A DNA stretch of 64,000 nt from Sipunculus nudus. Lineage: Eukaryota > Annelida > Sipuncula > Golfingiida > Sipunculidae. The translations under genes were made by a program, and so were the position numbers. The notes beneath the pieces were generated by a model. It was given only the letters and a program-made list of their open reading frames with translations, ran no database searches and had not been told where the DNA came from. Where the stretch lies: the NCBI GenBank assembly GCA_026874595.1, contig CM049306.1, positions 10,685,019 to 10,749,018 on the forward strand, read 5' to 3'. Every line of letters starts with the position of its first letter. Positions within the stretch are counted from its first letter, which is position 1. Of this stretch, positions 34,861 to 48,180 are shown in pieces.

Positions 34861-35013
34861 CAGTCGAACCTGTGTTATGAGACCACCCATGGGACTGACC
34901 AAAGTAGTCTGTTATAACCAATCTCAATTTGAATGTTTTCAGTTCACTCAAGTCTGGTCTTAATAGACAGGTGGTCTTTATAATACAGGTGGTCTTTCAG
35001 ACAGGTTCTACTG
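34861..35013. mobile_element. 153-bp Tc1/mariner-like MITE
   Basis: The left end CAGTCGAACCTGT and the reverse complement of the right end, CAGTAGAACCTGT, form terminal inverted repeats. Both ends are flanked by TA, the Tc1/mariner target. The interior has GAGACCACCCATGGGACTG and several GGTGGTCTT words. A related copy lies at 46.5 kb. Confidence 0.8.
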
Positions 35014-36485
35014 TATCGCAAATCTGAATTAAACCTTAAGATAAATGTACTTGTATAAAAAAATATAGATTTTTCCATAAGGTAAATAGCTGAAAAATAT
35101 GTTTGAACTCCAAGTAGTATATCTCTTTCTATTCTTGGGGCAAATCATGTTAATTTTACACAACACTGTTTATTAGAAAATTATTTGTTTTCATTGCAAT
35201 ACATTAATGTAAGGAACGTACCTTTGCTCTGTGTGACAGAAGAGTCGGTATGCCTTAAAAAATAAATCTAAATTTTTCAAAGGAAAGCTATTTCTTCCAT
35301 ATATATTTATCAAGTAAATGATAGCCAGACACAGATCTATATAAAATTCATAGGAAAAACATCAGTAGAATATCTGTACACATTTCAAGGAAAATATGAT
35401 GCCTGCTGACTGAATAATGAATCCTACCCAAATGTACAAAATGCTAACATCTCCCCAGTACGTCATATTTATATATTTCCAGTGAATTCATTTTGTATTT
35501 CAGATCCTATCAGCATCAGCAGGCTTCTTTTTTTATTCACTTGTGTTTCATCTAAAAAAACACCAGGGACAATGCTGTAGGAGCTGTGAACCCCTGAGCT
35601 CAGCATATTTTTATTTTTTTTCTGTGCCCTTCTGTAGGCTCCCCAAGGGATCAGTGAGTTGTTTTGTTATTGAATTAATGATCAGGTCCATGTCTGGGCT
35701 CACGTTGTGATATGCCATACATTGGCTCCCCGTCGTTGACATGATTTGCGTTGTCTCGTGAGACTCATGGTAAGATTCAGAGCTGCCACATGTCCTTGAG
35801 ATCAAGAATGTTGATTCTATCTGAGGCAAGGACCCTGCTGTATACTCTTTGGCATCTGATCATAGTTCACATAGTTACTACTTCTAATATGTAGGCTTTG
35901 TCCATGCTGTTTGTGTTTGGTTTCCTGTTCTGATGTGGACCAACATCCCAGATATCAGATAACATCTTCAGGGGTTGAAATAATGCCCTTTCTGTTTGTC
36001 TCAGACAGGCAAACGTGCATGGAAAGGCATTTTTCATTTCGTACCAATCCATTGGAAAGGTGAATATCCAGATGTTTTCCACATTTAGAGCTGATAAGTA
36101 TTAACAAACATGGCACAAAAATGAAATATTTTACAGGTTGTGTTCCACCGACTACCTATATTTCATATATTTTTCTATCAAAATGATCTATAATTTCTTA
36201 TATTTAATTGCTGGTATTTATATAAGGCCCTAGTCTCCTATATTTTCCTGGGGGTTTTTCTTCACTGCCCAATCCAACTTCTGTTTTCACATGCAGTGTT
36301 ACTATTGAAAACATTCTGTTCTTTTTACATGCAAGTGTGCATGTAAGATGGCATGTAAGATATCTGAATCTGGTTTACACTGATCGAAGTGTGACTGAAA
36401 GTTTGATATGATGGTAGGATGCATCTTTAGCGGCATTTTTTTCTGCAGAAAGGCAAACCTCTATTTATGTCTTTCTGTTGTAAAG
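35014..36485. other. probable intron
   Basis: Two minus-strand frames of about 72 residues (35,611-35,829 and 35,867-36,082) have protein-like composition but no recognisable domain or consistent splice sites. Otherwise AT-rich. Confidence 0.4.
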
Positions 36486-36605
36486 GTGAAAATTTCAAAT
36501 AAAACGATCCCTGATCTTATTCCGGTTGAAAAGTATCTGGAAGACTGTTTGACATCACAGAAGCAGACCTACCTGCATGAGCAGCTTGTCCTCAGTTTTA
36601 CTTAA
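36486..36605 (+). CDS. candidate exon E4 (internal or terminal)
   Basis: Acceptor TTTCTGTTGTAAAG, then phase-0 VKISNKTIPDLIPVEKYLED, then CLTSQKQTYLHEQ. An upstream acceptor at 36,447-36,448 would add 12 codons in the same frame. Two readings of the 3' end are possible. In one, a GT at 36,588 acts as a weak donor, again phase 0, leading to E5. In the other, the frame runs on to a stop at 36,603-36,605 and this is the last exon, with an AATAAA at 36,928. Not recognised. Confidence 0.5.
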   Translation: MKISNKTIPDLIPVEKYLEDCLTSQKQTYLHEQLVLSFT

Positions 36606-36927
36606 CATTTTGATCATGGTCAAGGTTATAACAAGTTCATTTTTTCTGAGGCATTTGCTTTTGTACATGTATGTGTGTTAAGAGAATTTTACCACAAAAC
36701 CATGCAGGTTAATGCTTTATTAATATATGTTCATCACTGCCTTATTGTATACTGGTAATCACGATGACAGCCTTTTATATAGCAGGCCCGCCAGGGTTTA
36801 TCTTTATGAGTTAATATTCATCATTGATATTAATGATCAGCTTGCATCTTGAGAAATGTTCATATATGTCTTTTGGTGTTAATTTTTGGGTGTTAATTTT
36901 TATATTTTGGTAGAATGTATATTTGCA

Positions 36928-36933
36928 AATAAA
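36928..36933 (+). promoter_or_regulatory. possible polyadenylation signal AATAAA
   Basis: Lies about 325 bp after the stop that ends the read-through form of E4. AATAAA is common by chance in DNA this AT-rich, so this only matters if E4 is terminal. Confidence 0.25.
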
Positions 36934-38648
36934 GTTTTGATCAGTGTCATGTTTTCCAGTGTATTTATCAAATTAATATTATAATTCATATAAGTTCATA
37001 ATGACTCAACTTTGTTCTTTTCTTGCAGGTGAGAGGTGGAGAGAAACTTTCAGTCATAGAGCATTAGCCCTTAACTGCAGTTCTGATTTTCTTTTCTAGA
37101 TCCAAAATCATTCTTTTGGGGAATATTCATTTGACACTTCCTTAGGTCAGCATTATATGTCCCATACATCAGTACTGTACCACTGCTGTTGACATTTCTG
37201 TATGAGACGACATCCGTGGCAATGGTCATTTAAGTAAACTATGTCAAAGAGGGATATTTTAAAAATCAGATTAGTATTGTAATGTAAAACCATCACCCAC
37301 AGCTAAAACAACCATCAGCGCAGGAAAATGGACTTTAAATCCAATTGTCTGCCCTTGTATCAGACTACTTTTACCGTAACTACAGAGTCAGACCTGACTA
37401 ATGTGAGCTTGGAAGGTTGGTGCCTTCTTTTATTTTACAACTGACAGCAGGCCAAGGGATCACAACTTTTATATTACTACATCCCCCTGTTAGCAAAGAA
37501 ACAATGTTTTCTGAATCCTTATGCTGTGCAGTTTCCCCTAAGGTCACTTGCTAAGATTGCATCATTTATTTCAGATTGTGTCGTTTATTTATGCCAGGCT
37601 TTTTCGTTCATGGCACAGATTATTTTTATGCTTTATTTGACTCCCTTGTTGTTTTATTTCCTGTAGGTACAGACTTTGTTAACACAACACTGTTGTCTTT
37701 TTTTGACCTGTAAGTTGATTTTTTGGGGGTAATAAATATTGATCACTTGTACTTTTGTTCATAGGTCCCAGGTTCAAGTCTGGCCTATTCCATCTATAGG
37801 AATTGGTGAAATAAAAACTTGGTCATATGGAGATGTATACTCTCAGTGGCCATGACTTCTGGATTATTGCCACAACTGTACATAGAAATCCTGAATTTAG
37901 TGATCCTGAGGCCTAATAATAACTAATTATCTATTAATTGTTATGTGGTTATGTTCATTCCTATTCACTAAATGGGATCAGTATTCCTCCCCCCCCCCCC
38001 CCACCCCCATTATCATATATGTTCCCTAATTTTTAAACACCTGTTTGTTTAGTTGTTTTTTTTTTTGTTAAATTTTGTGACTATTCTTATGGCATTTTGT
38101 TTATCATATCTGAGTTAAACTGAGTTAATCTATATTTTAGATCATTGTTATCTTTTTATTTCTTTTATATTAAGCTTCTCTAATTTCATTGTTTTTCTGC
38201 ATTTTTCATGTGGGTTTTAATATATATATATATATATATCAGGTTTCTCCCTTAAAACAGCGAGGCAGGCTGACTTGCTAATTTTTTAGCAAAAGAGATT
38301 GCTGACCCCTCAAGTAGTTTTGCAGAACATGATGAAATGATGCAAAGGGCATTAAAACTCTTGTAAATTTAGGCTCAATAACCCATTTTAAGATCCCTCT
38401 CCTGCTCATTGTACCTCACTAAAATGTTTAGATATGGGGAACTTTTATTACATATTGGTATCACCAGAGGTCCCTGTATAGACAATATGATGATATATGA
38501 TGATCTCCAGCATAAAATACTAGTCAGCAGCCCTGCAGTGTTTGTAGGTTAAACATCATTGGCCAGATTATAAGACCAGGTGTAAAGGAATAGGCCACAT
38601 CTTCCTTAACTAAGCCCAGAGATTACCAGTTACCTGGCATTGTTACAG
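36934..38648. other. probable intron or intergenic DNA
   Basis: Holds a 14-C run (37,989-38,002) and a short TA repeat near 38,222. A CAG acceptor at about 37,029 opens a 12-codon frame (VRGGEKLSVIEH) ending in a stop, too short to call. Confidence 0.4.
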
Positions 38649-38730
38649 CTGGCTCCAGTGGTCAGAGACTCCATACTGGAGAAAGTCGTCGCAGCACGAG
38701 AGAAGGAATCATCCAGCAGCATCAAAACAG
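38649..38730 (+). CDS. candidate internal exon E5
   Basis: Acceptor GGCATTGTTACAG and donor ACAG|GTAATA, both close to consensus. The phase-0 frame reads LAPVVRDSILEKVVAARE, then KESSSSIKT plus one base. Start phase agrees with the ends of E3 and E4. GC content is locally raised. The two other plus frames are also open over this short stretch, so the frame is chosen by composition and phase. Not recognised. Confidence 0.55.
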
Positions 38731-40088
<1,358 letters not shown>

Positions 40089-40252
40089 TGTTGTGGTCAG
40101 TAAGGGATAATAACGCCGGCTAGTAAAGTCCAATACTTTAATACCACTCAATACACATCTTGACAAGTCCCTGAATGTCTTGCTCCTCAAGAGATCATAC
40201 TCTACATTAATCTGGGGACCAGCCTGAGAATTATCTGACAGCTTACACCACA
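40089..40252 (-). repeat. 3' LTR of a Ty3/Gypsy element
   Basis: Aligns over its whole length with 44,624-44,792 in the same orientation at roughly 80% identity by eye. On the minus strand it begins TGTGGTGTAAGCTGTC and ends in CA, the usual TG...CA LTR borders. It lies directly next to a polypurine tract. Confidence 0.75.
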
Positions 40253-40265
40253 TCTCTCCTTTTTA
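40253..40265 (-). other. polypurine tract of the Ty3/Gypsy element
   Basis: On the minus strand AAAAAGGAGAGA directly precedes the 3' LTR. This is the usual place for the primer of plus-strand DNA synthesis. Confidence 0.65.
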
Positions 40266-43058
40266 AGAACTATATGATCTTTATGAAACTAAAGTGGAGG
40301 GAATAATAACAAGAGCAGAAATTAGATGGATAGAAAAAGGTGAAAAGAGCATGAAGTATTTTTATAATTTAGAAAAAAGAAATGGACAAAAAAAGCATAT
40401 AAAAAAAATTGGTAGATGATGACGGAAAACTAATAATAGGTACACAAAATATATTAAATGAGCATAAAAGATTCTACCATAAATTATATTCTTATATTCA
40501 TTCCAAAATTAACCATTGAAAAGCAAAATAAATGTGAAGGATATCTGACTGTTGAAGAATGTTTGAAATCTTTGAATACATTTAAACCAAATAAATACAG
40601 GAAATGATGGCCTCACATCAGTTTTGGAATAAGCTGGGTCAAATAATAGTTAATAGTTTCAATTTTTCTTTGGATTATGGCTTTTTAACTCCATCTCAGA
40701 GACAAGCTGTAATCACACTTGTTGAAAAAAAGGATATATAAAGACTGTACAAAACTTAAAAATTGGGGTCCAATATCTCTACTGAATACAGACTATAAAA
40801 TTATGACTAAAGCTTTAAGCTTTAGGCTTAAGTCAGTGTTAGCACATATTATGAATAGAAACCAATATGGGTCTATGAAAAATACATCAATAAATGAAGC
40901 AATTAGAACTATTCTTGATTCAATGTATTATTTAGATCAGAAGAAATTAAATGGTATACTTTTAACAATAGATTTTGAGAAGGCTTTTGATACTGTAGAA
41001 TGGAAATTTATTAATGCAACATTAGAAACTTTTAATTTTGGTCCTTCATTCTTAAAATGGGTTAGATTATTATATAAAGATTCTCAGGCATGTATTATGA
41101 ATAATGGTCATTCTTCAGGGTACTTTAAAATAGGAAGGGGTGTTCGGCGAGGAGATCCACTGTCGCCATTTATCTTTATAATTTGTTTAGAAATTATAGC
41201 AATTAATATTAAATATAATTCAGACATACATGGTATTAAATTAAAAATGAGGAATTAAAGTTAGTTTTGTATGCAGATGACACTACAGTAATTGTGCATG
41301 ATTTAGAGTCCGCTAAAATTGTTTTAAACTTGTTTAGACTGTTCAGGCAGTATTCAGGTTTGAAAATTAATAAAGATAAAACTGAGGCAATGTGGTGAGG
41401 GAAACTTAAAAATAGTAATGAAAAACCATTATGATTAATATGGTCCACTTGTATCAAAGTTCTAGGTTTCCACATATCCTACAACCAAGACACATGCAAT
41501 AAATTGAACTTTGAATAAAAAATAAGAAATATTTATGAGCTTAAAAACATATGCAGACAAAGAAACCTAACATTACAAGGAAGAATTTTAATAGTTAAAA
41601 CATTATGTTTTTCAAAATTGGCACATCTAATATCAAACTTTATTTTACCAAAAAGCTATAAAGAGAGAATAAAGAAAATATTATGGTCATTCATATGGAA
41701 AGGTCAAACAAAAGGAAAAGTAAAAAGAGAAATTTTAGTGAAACCAGTGAAGAGTGGAGGTCTGAACATGCTACACAAAGATAGTTATATTAAAGCTAGG
41801 GCAACAAATTATGTGGATCAAGAGATACTTGGATAATACAGATAAAGATTGTAAATTTTTCATTGATAATTTTAGTGCCAGGTATGGAAGCTTAAAATTT
41901 TTGCTACACTAGCTGTAACTACACCATAGATTATCTAAAAGGGACTTTTCCCAATAGATATAAGAGTTCAAGATGAATCTGTATCTATTTGGAATAATAA
42001 ATCTATAACAATTGAAGGAAGACCTATATTCTGTAAATCTTTATATGAAAGCGGATTGGTCCATGTAAATCAGATATTTAAAGATGACGGTACCGTAAGA
42101 AAGTTTGATTACTGGCTGGCTAATGGTGCAAAACAAAGAGACTATTTAGTATATAGATCTGTGGTTAAACAGGTCAGCTTATTGTACAGTCATACTATAA
42201 GAGAGATCTGTAATGATCTGGGCACAGATATAATTGATATGGATATATGTAAAACAGTACAGGGTTCTGCTGTTATGGAGAATATTACTTCAAAAAAGGT
42301 TTATGACTATTTTGTTCGTCAGCTAAGACCAACTTCTGAAACAAAATTAAAATATAGCCTTAAATATAATATTTTGGAAGAAGAATGGGGTACTGAGCTC
42401 TATTCAGATTGTTTTAGCCTGTGTAGGGAAAACAAAATTTGTGAATTCCAGTATAAAATATTGTATAATTTTTTATATCTTAAAGGAAAGCTACATAAGT
42501 TTTGAATCACTGATAATCCAAAGTGTGGATTATGCAGTCTAGAAACAGAAGATATTAAACATCTATTTTTTAATTGTGATATTGTAAAGAGATTTTGGCA
42601 AGACATCTGCATTGCATATAAAATATCACCAGATGTTATTACAGAAAAACATGTAACCCTGGGGATACCAGAAGAAAGTAAACAGAAGGAAAATAAGATC
42701 TTTATTCATGGTAAGGCCTATATCTATAAAACCAAAGAATCATTTATATTTGATATAGAAAACTTTAAAAAGTATCTAAATTATCAGAAGAAAATAGAAT
42801 GTGCAGCTAAATACAAGGAGGGAAACAAATGGAAATTATTATGGAAAAAAAATAGGATAAAGAATTTGGATATCTGAAACAAGGGAATTAAGTATATACA
42901 TATATTCATTATGTCTTATTTGAATGTGAAGTATACATTGGTTACTGTATTGTCCTTATTTCTTATTTTTGTGTGCATTATATTTTCTACTTGATGTGTT
43001 TGTATTATTTGTATTATGTAATTTGAAAAATGTGATGTGTTTTGCCATAAAAAAAAAT
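40266..43058 (+). mobile_element. L1/Tx1-type LINE, 5'-truncated, inserted in the Ty3/Gypsy element
   Basis: Carries a decayed reverse-transcriptase ORF (below), a 3' region of about 170 bp and an A-rich end (ATAAAAAAAAATG, 43,048-43,060). The 5' end falls just upstream of the conserved RT-leading segment (RWIEKGEKSMKYFYNLEKRN), so endonuclease and ORF1 are lost. Its left end abuts the Gypsy polypurine tract and its right end abuts the broken Gypsy integrase. Target-site duplications are not obvious, so insertion may have come with a deletion. Confidence 0.8.
40270..42877 (+). pseudogene. decayed reverse transcriptase of the L1/Tx1-type LINE
   Basis: Domain order can be followed despite several frameshifts and stops. 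It runs from the RT-leading helix (about 40,310), through GPISLLNTDYKIMTKAL (about 40,765), the catalytic segment LTIDFEKAFDTVEW (about 40,962) and GRGVRRGDPLSPF (about 41,133), to the YADD box at 41,270-41,281. A frameshift at about 41,245 separates YADD from the preceding part. The thumb region (SFIWKGQTKGKVKREI) lies near 41,680. A CxxC...H...C zinc motif (CGLCSLETEDIKHLFFNC) lies at about 42,523-42,577, after an in-frame TGA at 42,503. The frame ends at a stop at 42,875. The pattern fits the L1/Tx1 group better than CR1/Jockey. Inactive. Confidence 0.85.
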
Positions 43059-43061
43059 GAG

Positions 43062-43304
43062 TCTGGCTATTTCAGGGAGGCAAGAGTAGTAATATACCAC
43101 TATGAGATAGTTTGCTCCATCATGTTCACACAAATCTGTTTCCACCTTTTGCCAAGGCCTTGCTGGGAATTCAGTTGAAAGGATGGTTTCAGGTGCATCT
43201 GCTCTTTGTTTTGTGCATTTGAGAGAACTTTCAGCCATCTCTTGATTCTGTTTACTTATGCCTGGCCACCACACTGAGTCTGGCTCTCTCTTGACATTTA
43301 ACAA
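43062..43304 (-). pseudogene. truncated Ty3/Gypsy integrase remnant
   Basis: The translation contains VWWPGISKQNQEMAESSLKC followed by a TKQ, then FPARPWQKVETDLCEHDGAN and YLIVVYYYSC. This is the end of the HHCC zinc-binding region (WWPGI...C..C) and the start of the DDE core (W-x-K-V-x-x-D-L...YLVVVDYYS). The first catalytic Asp is present in ETDL. The next conserved Asp of VDYYS reads Tyr. The rest of the core is lost where the LINE begins. Confidence 0.8.
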
Positions 43305-43599
43305 TGGCCAAGTGTCCAGTATACAGACATTGCTGGTAAAGCAGTAATGACAAAGTTGATGTATCCAGACATGTCTTCAGAGAGTGTTTGATCCTCTAAG
43401 GATTGCACTGCAGGGCAGGGTGCACCAGACAAGGTGTTGGGGACAACAAGGACAACACCCATCTGTGGTGTGACAAAAAGTCTGGGATACACGTGATTTA
43501 TTACCTCCACTACACTAACTTTTCCCCCAGTTTAAAGTACATCAAAGTCTGATTTGATTCCATTACTGGTTGGAACCCTCATGATGTCTGGTCTCACAG

Positions 43600-44350
43600 T
43601 CTGCTGTGGTGGTGACCTCACCAACTGACTTTGACTTGCAAACTTTCAGAAATGTCCCTATTAACCACACTTTTTGCATGCAACATCACGTGCAGGACAG
43701 TCCTTTCTTGCATGTAGGGCCCCTCCACAATAGGCACAATGTCAGTCAAAATTTTGTCCTCCTTTTGTGCCCTCTCTGGCCCTCTAGTCTTCTTTCTAGG
43801 TATATGGGTGCGCTGAGGGTTTCAATTGATCACCCCTACCTCAGGAAACTGGTTTATGACAACACCTTGTTGTTTCTTTCGGAGGAAGGTTGCTGTTGAG
43901 GCCCTAAGCTCCTCTAGGAGCGAAGAGGACTAAGTTAAGTTGTTGTTTCTTTACGCCAGTCAAACTACTATCTCTGATTAGTTCATCATGCAGGTCTGAA
44001 ATCAGTTTTCTGCTAGGCAGAACAGGTCAGTCATTAATGCATCAACACTTTCTCCCTCTCTCTTATTGAATTTAACTTGCTCATAAATGACATTTCTCTT
44101 CACAATAAAATGGGAATCAAATTGTCCTATGTAGTTCTCTGAGTTTCATTTAAGTTGAAGGAGCTTAATATATCATCTGCTTCATCTCTAATACAATATA
44201 TCAATGTATTCACTTTCTCTTGATTCTCTTGATCCTTTTTTAGCTAGCCCTGATGCGACACGTAAATCTCTCCAACTGTCTTATCCACTTAGACCAGTTG
44301 TCTGGTTGTGAGAAGGTGAACTGTTATGGCAGGGAAAATTGAAAAGCCAT
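43600..44350 (-). pseudogene. decayed Ty3/Gypsy gag with zinc knuckles
   Basis: At about 43,680-43,725 the minus strand encodes a CCHC zinc knuckle, CAYCGGALHARKDC (C-x2-C-x4-H-x4-C). A second, damaged knuckle follows (CKKCG, two stops, GHF). Upstream (44,000-44,300) broken frames read capsid-like segments including NWSKWIRQLERF and IRDEADDILSSF. Only about 300 bp separate the knuckles from the integrase remnant, so protease, RT and RNase H have been deleted. Confidence 0.7.
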
Positions 44351-44605
44351 ATCTCTTGATTCACATATACATATAATTACAGTGTCCACTGTATTGTTCC
44401 GGATGTTAGGAAGAGAAATGAGCAAATAACAGAGTACTAGACATGTTCCATACAAGACATATTTGTTAGTTTGCAATAGGTTGGGTTCAATCTGACAAAC
44501 AAGGTGATTGGCAAGACAGGCTTGAGAGGACAGATTATGAGTTCAGCTGCTGGCATGCGGTCATCACAGCTACACATCCAGTCTTAACTTGCATTTACAA
44601 AGTTC

Positions 44606-44623
44606 TTGACCACTCTGACACCA
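44606..44623 (-). other. primer-binding site, tRNA-Leu type
   Basis: On the minus strand TGGTGTCAGAGTGG directly follows the 5' LTR. TGGTGTCAGAAGTGG-like sites are complementary to the 3' end of tRNA-Leu and are common in Gypsy elements. Confidence 0.7.
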
Positions 44624-44792
44624 TGTTGTAGTGCGTAGGAGACAATAACAGTGGCTAGTAAAGTCTAATACTTTAAATCTGCTGACATACACATCGTGAC
44701 AAGTCCCCAGATGTCTTGCTCCTCACGGGATCCTACTCTACGTTAATTCTGGGGACCAGCAGCCAGAGAATTATCCGACAGCTTACACCACA
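44624..44792 (-). repeat. 5' LTR of the Ty3/Gypsy element
   Basis: 169 bp, partner of 40,089-40,252. TG...CA borders on the minus strand, with the PBS adjoining. The roughly 20% divergence from its partner suggests an old insertion, or LTRs from different copies. Confidence 0.75.
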
Positions 44793-46515
44793 CAAAATAT
44801 CCTCCAATTTGTACTTATTTTGACTCCCATGGTCTTGTAAAAGAAATTATTGGATTATGTAAGCATCTTAGCTGTACTGTGATTTCAAATCCAGATAATG
44901 TCCTAGTGAAAGCCATGTTTAATTTTGGGATATAAACTGTGGAAGAAATACACAACAGCAGAAGCAGACCAGAAGATCTACAAACTACAGCAAAGTGACT
45001 ATAATACATGAAACATTAAATTGAAATGAGCACTAAGGCAGGTGGGGGGGGGGGGGGGGGGCTTCTGCAAAGGACACTATGAGAAGTCAAGAAAGAGATG
45101 ACAGGAGGGGTCAGGGAGGAAAATCAAACATTGTAGCTGACAAGCTAAAATTGAAAATCATGAGACCGTTGGTCATGTGACTTGGTACCTGACAACACTA
45201 AAAACACCAAGGCTGCCAAACCAGAGAGGGTTAGAGAAACGTCATGTATATCTAATATGGGTAATGTTTACCCATGCATTAACTTCTGTGGTGCTTATTT
45301 CACAATGAGATAAATTATTTTCAAAATACTGTAAATCAAGCAGTTTCATTCATATATTGTCTTTTATAATCACAACTCACAAAAGTCTGCTTTTTTAGCA
45401 ATGCATTGAGTTATTTTCACCAACAAATATATCAGATATCATTATTGAAGACTAAACATTGAGTATATATTCCTTTCATAAATCTATTTATACGCATAGC
45501 AAAGTTGATTTAGTTGTAAAACCCTGTACATGTACTTTGTACAGCACACTTGTGTACAGTGTCACATACATAAAGCTGCACTGCTTAGAGTTTTATGGCG
45601 ATGCTAATATATGTACACATGACATATCTAGTATGTAGCCTGCATGTTTCATATAGTACATGTGATCATGAAGCAAAAATGAATGATTGTTAGAGGCAAG
45701 CCACAGAATAATAACCTATATCAGATTGTAATAATATATAACAAGAATAATTAAAATATTAAAGGAATGCTTTCTGACTTAGGGAACCTTCAAACCAACA
45801 AGTTTTTATTAATTTTGATTAATCCTGCCATCAAACAAATAAATAAGCAAACAAATAAGAATGACAGTCATTACCTTACACTTACTGGATGTGGGAACAG
45901 TTAGGAAGAAATGAATGGATTTGACAGACTTAAAGTACAGTCATCCAGGGACCTTACATCAAAGGGACAATTATCTGTGGGACATTCCTCTTGGGAATCA
46001 TGATCAAAGTACATTAATTTTGGAATTTATGGGCTGTAGCCAGTGTGTGATTTCTTTATCCCACAAAGTAAAATGCATGGTAAAGTAATAATCCTAGTAA
46101 TGAGCATAGCTATAGATTGCTGCCTCAGAGATCAGGAGTTCTCATGTCAGAATGCATGATGTAGCAACCAGGGAATATATCCGGGCAATTTATCCAGGGG
46201 TGTTAAGAACAGCAGATATATATCCCTTACATATTTTCACAAAAAGAAATGAGATACTTTCATATCATATTTTTTCCATATGCTGTCAAGCTTTAGAATA
46301 AAGTTTCATATATAAATGCTGCTATATTAAAAAAAAGGATTAGATGAAGGAATATACGTCTTATATTGTACCATAAATAAGTCATTGGTTTGTACATTGA
46401 TTATAATTTTTAAAAAAAATTGAATATTTTAACTTATATGAAATATTCTTCCTGAGACAGATATATATATACCTGGCTGATTTTCTCTTAATTATTAATA
46501 TGAGTAGGTGTTACT
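44793..46515. other. AT-rich non-coding DNA
   Basis: Contains an 18-G run (45,044-45,061). No gene recognised. Confidence 0.45.
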
Positions 46516-46516
46516 G

Positions 46517-46697
46517 TACAGGGAAACCAGAGTAATAAGACCACCTATGGGACTGGCCAAAAGTGGTCTTATGGTCATTCATAGGTGGTCTTATTAGACT
46601 GGTCAGTTATAACCAATATTAATGCTTTTGTGTCACCCAAAGGTGGTCTTAATAGACATGTGGTTTTATTAGATCGGAGGTATTTTCGACAGGTTTT
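46517..46697. mobile_element. diverged copy of the MITE at 34.86 kb
   Basis: Shares GACCACC(T/C)ATGGGACTG, several GGTGGTCTTA words and the GACAGGTT(T/C)TACT end. The left end has diverged (CAGGGAAACCAGAG). It is about 25 bp longer than the other copy because of an extra internal GGTCTTATGG-type segment. Confidence 0.65.
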
Positions 46698-48180
46698 ACT
46701 TTTTTTTATAAATGATGAATATAGCTGTATATTACCATTAGAAATAACAAGAAATGTATTCCCAATATTCCCTACAAAATATATAGAAATAGATCCTCTG
46801 ACATATGTTTCCTAACCTAATAATTTTGTTGCATATTATTAAGGTATATAATTAATGTGAAATTTAAAATCAGTATTCCTTGTGGAATAAATATCTCCCA
46901 GACAGAATGTACCCAGACCAATAATTCCAAAGTTACTGTTCCCGGGATAGTTGGTCCTGGATCCACTTTTAGTGGAGGTATATATATCTTACTGTCTGTG
47001 AAAGATTTACCAGAATATCAGCTCAGGCTTGCTAAGATGGTCCATTTCTGAGTGCTCCTCCATCAATTTAAAGTGTGCCTCCAAGTCTAATTTGAATGAA
47101 CCTGGAGAATCCCCTACAGGGGGTAATATCTGCCTGAAAATGTCATTGTAGTGAGATAAACAGATTTAGGAGTGTCTTACTGGGTCACAGGGAGGATAAT
47201 CTTAATAAGCCTGTAGATATAGCGGCCTTCCATTCTTTACTCTTCATGACCTTGTCAAATCCTGGGAGACTTAACACGCACAGGAAGGTTTTCTTCTTCG
47301 TTGATGGATTGTCTACAGGAAATCCCAAATACAGGGAATTTATTTACTGCTGTATATTATTTAGATGAATTGGAAGCTGCCTATCTTCACCTGGCTTGTA
47401 GAGGAAATTACTGGCTGCTCCCTACAATAAGATTAACTGACTTCTCCCTCACCTGCTGACCTGGACACTGTGGTTCAAGTCATGTCAGCTGTTTACAATT
47501 GTGTGTGTTACACAACCCAGCTCACAGTTTGTAACACATCAATAGAAATTCAGCAGGCATTTTCACAAGAGTTCTATCTGTTCTGAGAGGCAGTTGCTGT
47601 TTGTTGGTGGAAGAGGGAAATGCTGTAAAACAAAACTTACTTACACAAACCATATTTTAACAGTAGCCATCCATAATTTACTAATGACTACGGACATAAA
47701 AAAAACCCTCAAAATCGTAAAATTACATAAATTCAGGTTGAGATCATTATTTTATTCCTAGCTGTGTTCACAATGTAATTTATCTGTCTGTGCTTAATAT
47801 GAAAAAAGTGTCAGTCATTTTTTATTAATTAATCATTATGGTGCAGGTTTAATCTATCATTTTTTTTTTCATCAGTTTAGCTCATTTTTTATCAACTTGG
47901 CTTTTCCTTGTACAGTAGAAGAGGGATTAATGAGATGCACTTGTTTTATCTAGGTCCAACAGATTCTATCATGAGACACAGGAACTGGGTCTCTGTACAG
48001 AATTGTTTCCAATTTGGGATTTTTGTGACTGAATCTATAATGACAATTACTTGTGGTTAAAAACAGAAGAAATAAATTGGCTTGAATATGGATGAACCAA
48101 GCAAGCAGATGTACAAAATGGGAGCACCCCATAAAGCTTGAATGCTGGAAATATGCCAGGAATTTCATTATTTATTTTAT
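46698..48180. other. AT-rich non-coding DNA
   Basis: A 64-residue frame at 46,857-47,051 is not recognised and lacks support. Nothing else found. Confidence 0.4.

Noticed and set aside
35611..36082. Two adjacent minus-strand frames with protein-like composition
   Set aside because: No recognisable family, no consistent splice sites linking them, and they lie opposite a candidate plus-strand gene. Kept only as unassigned.
37765..37795. B-box-like GGTTCAAGTCTGG
   Set aside because: No A-box or tRNA-like arm at the right distance on either side.
43606..43899. 97-residue plus-strand open frame with CC/H residues
   Set aside because: It is the antisense shadow of the Gypsy gag zinc-knuckle region on the minus strand.
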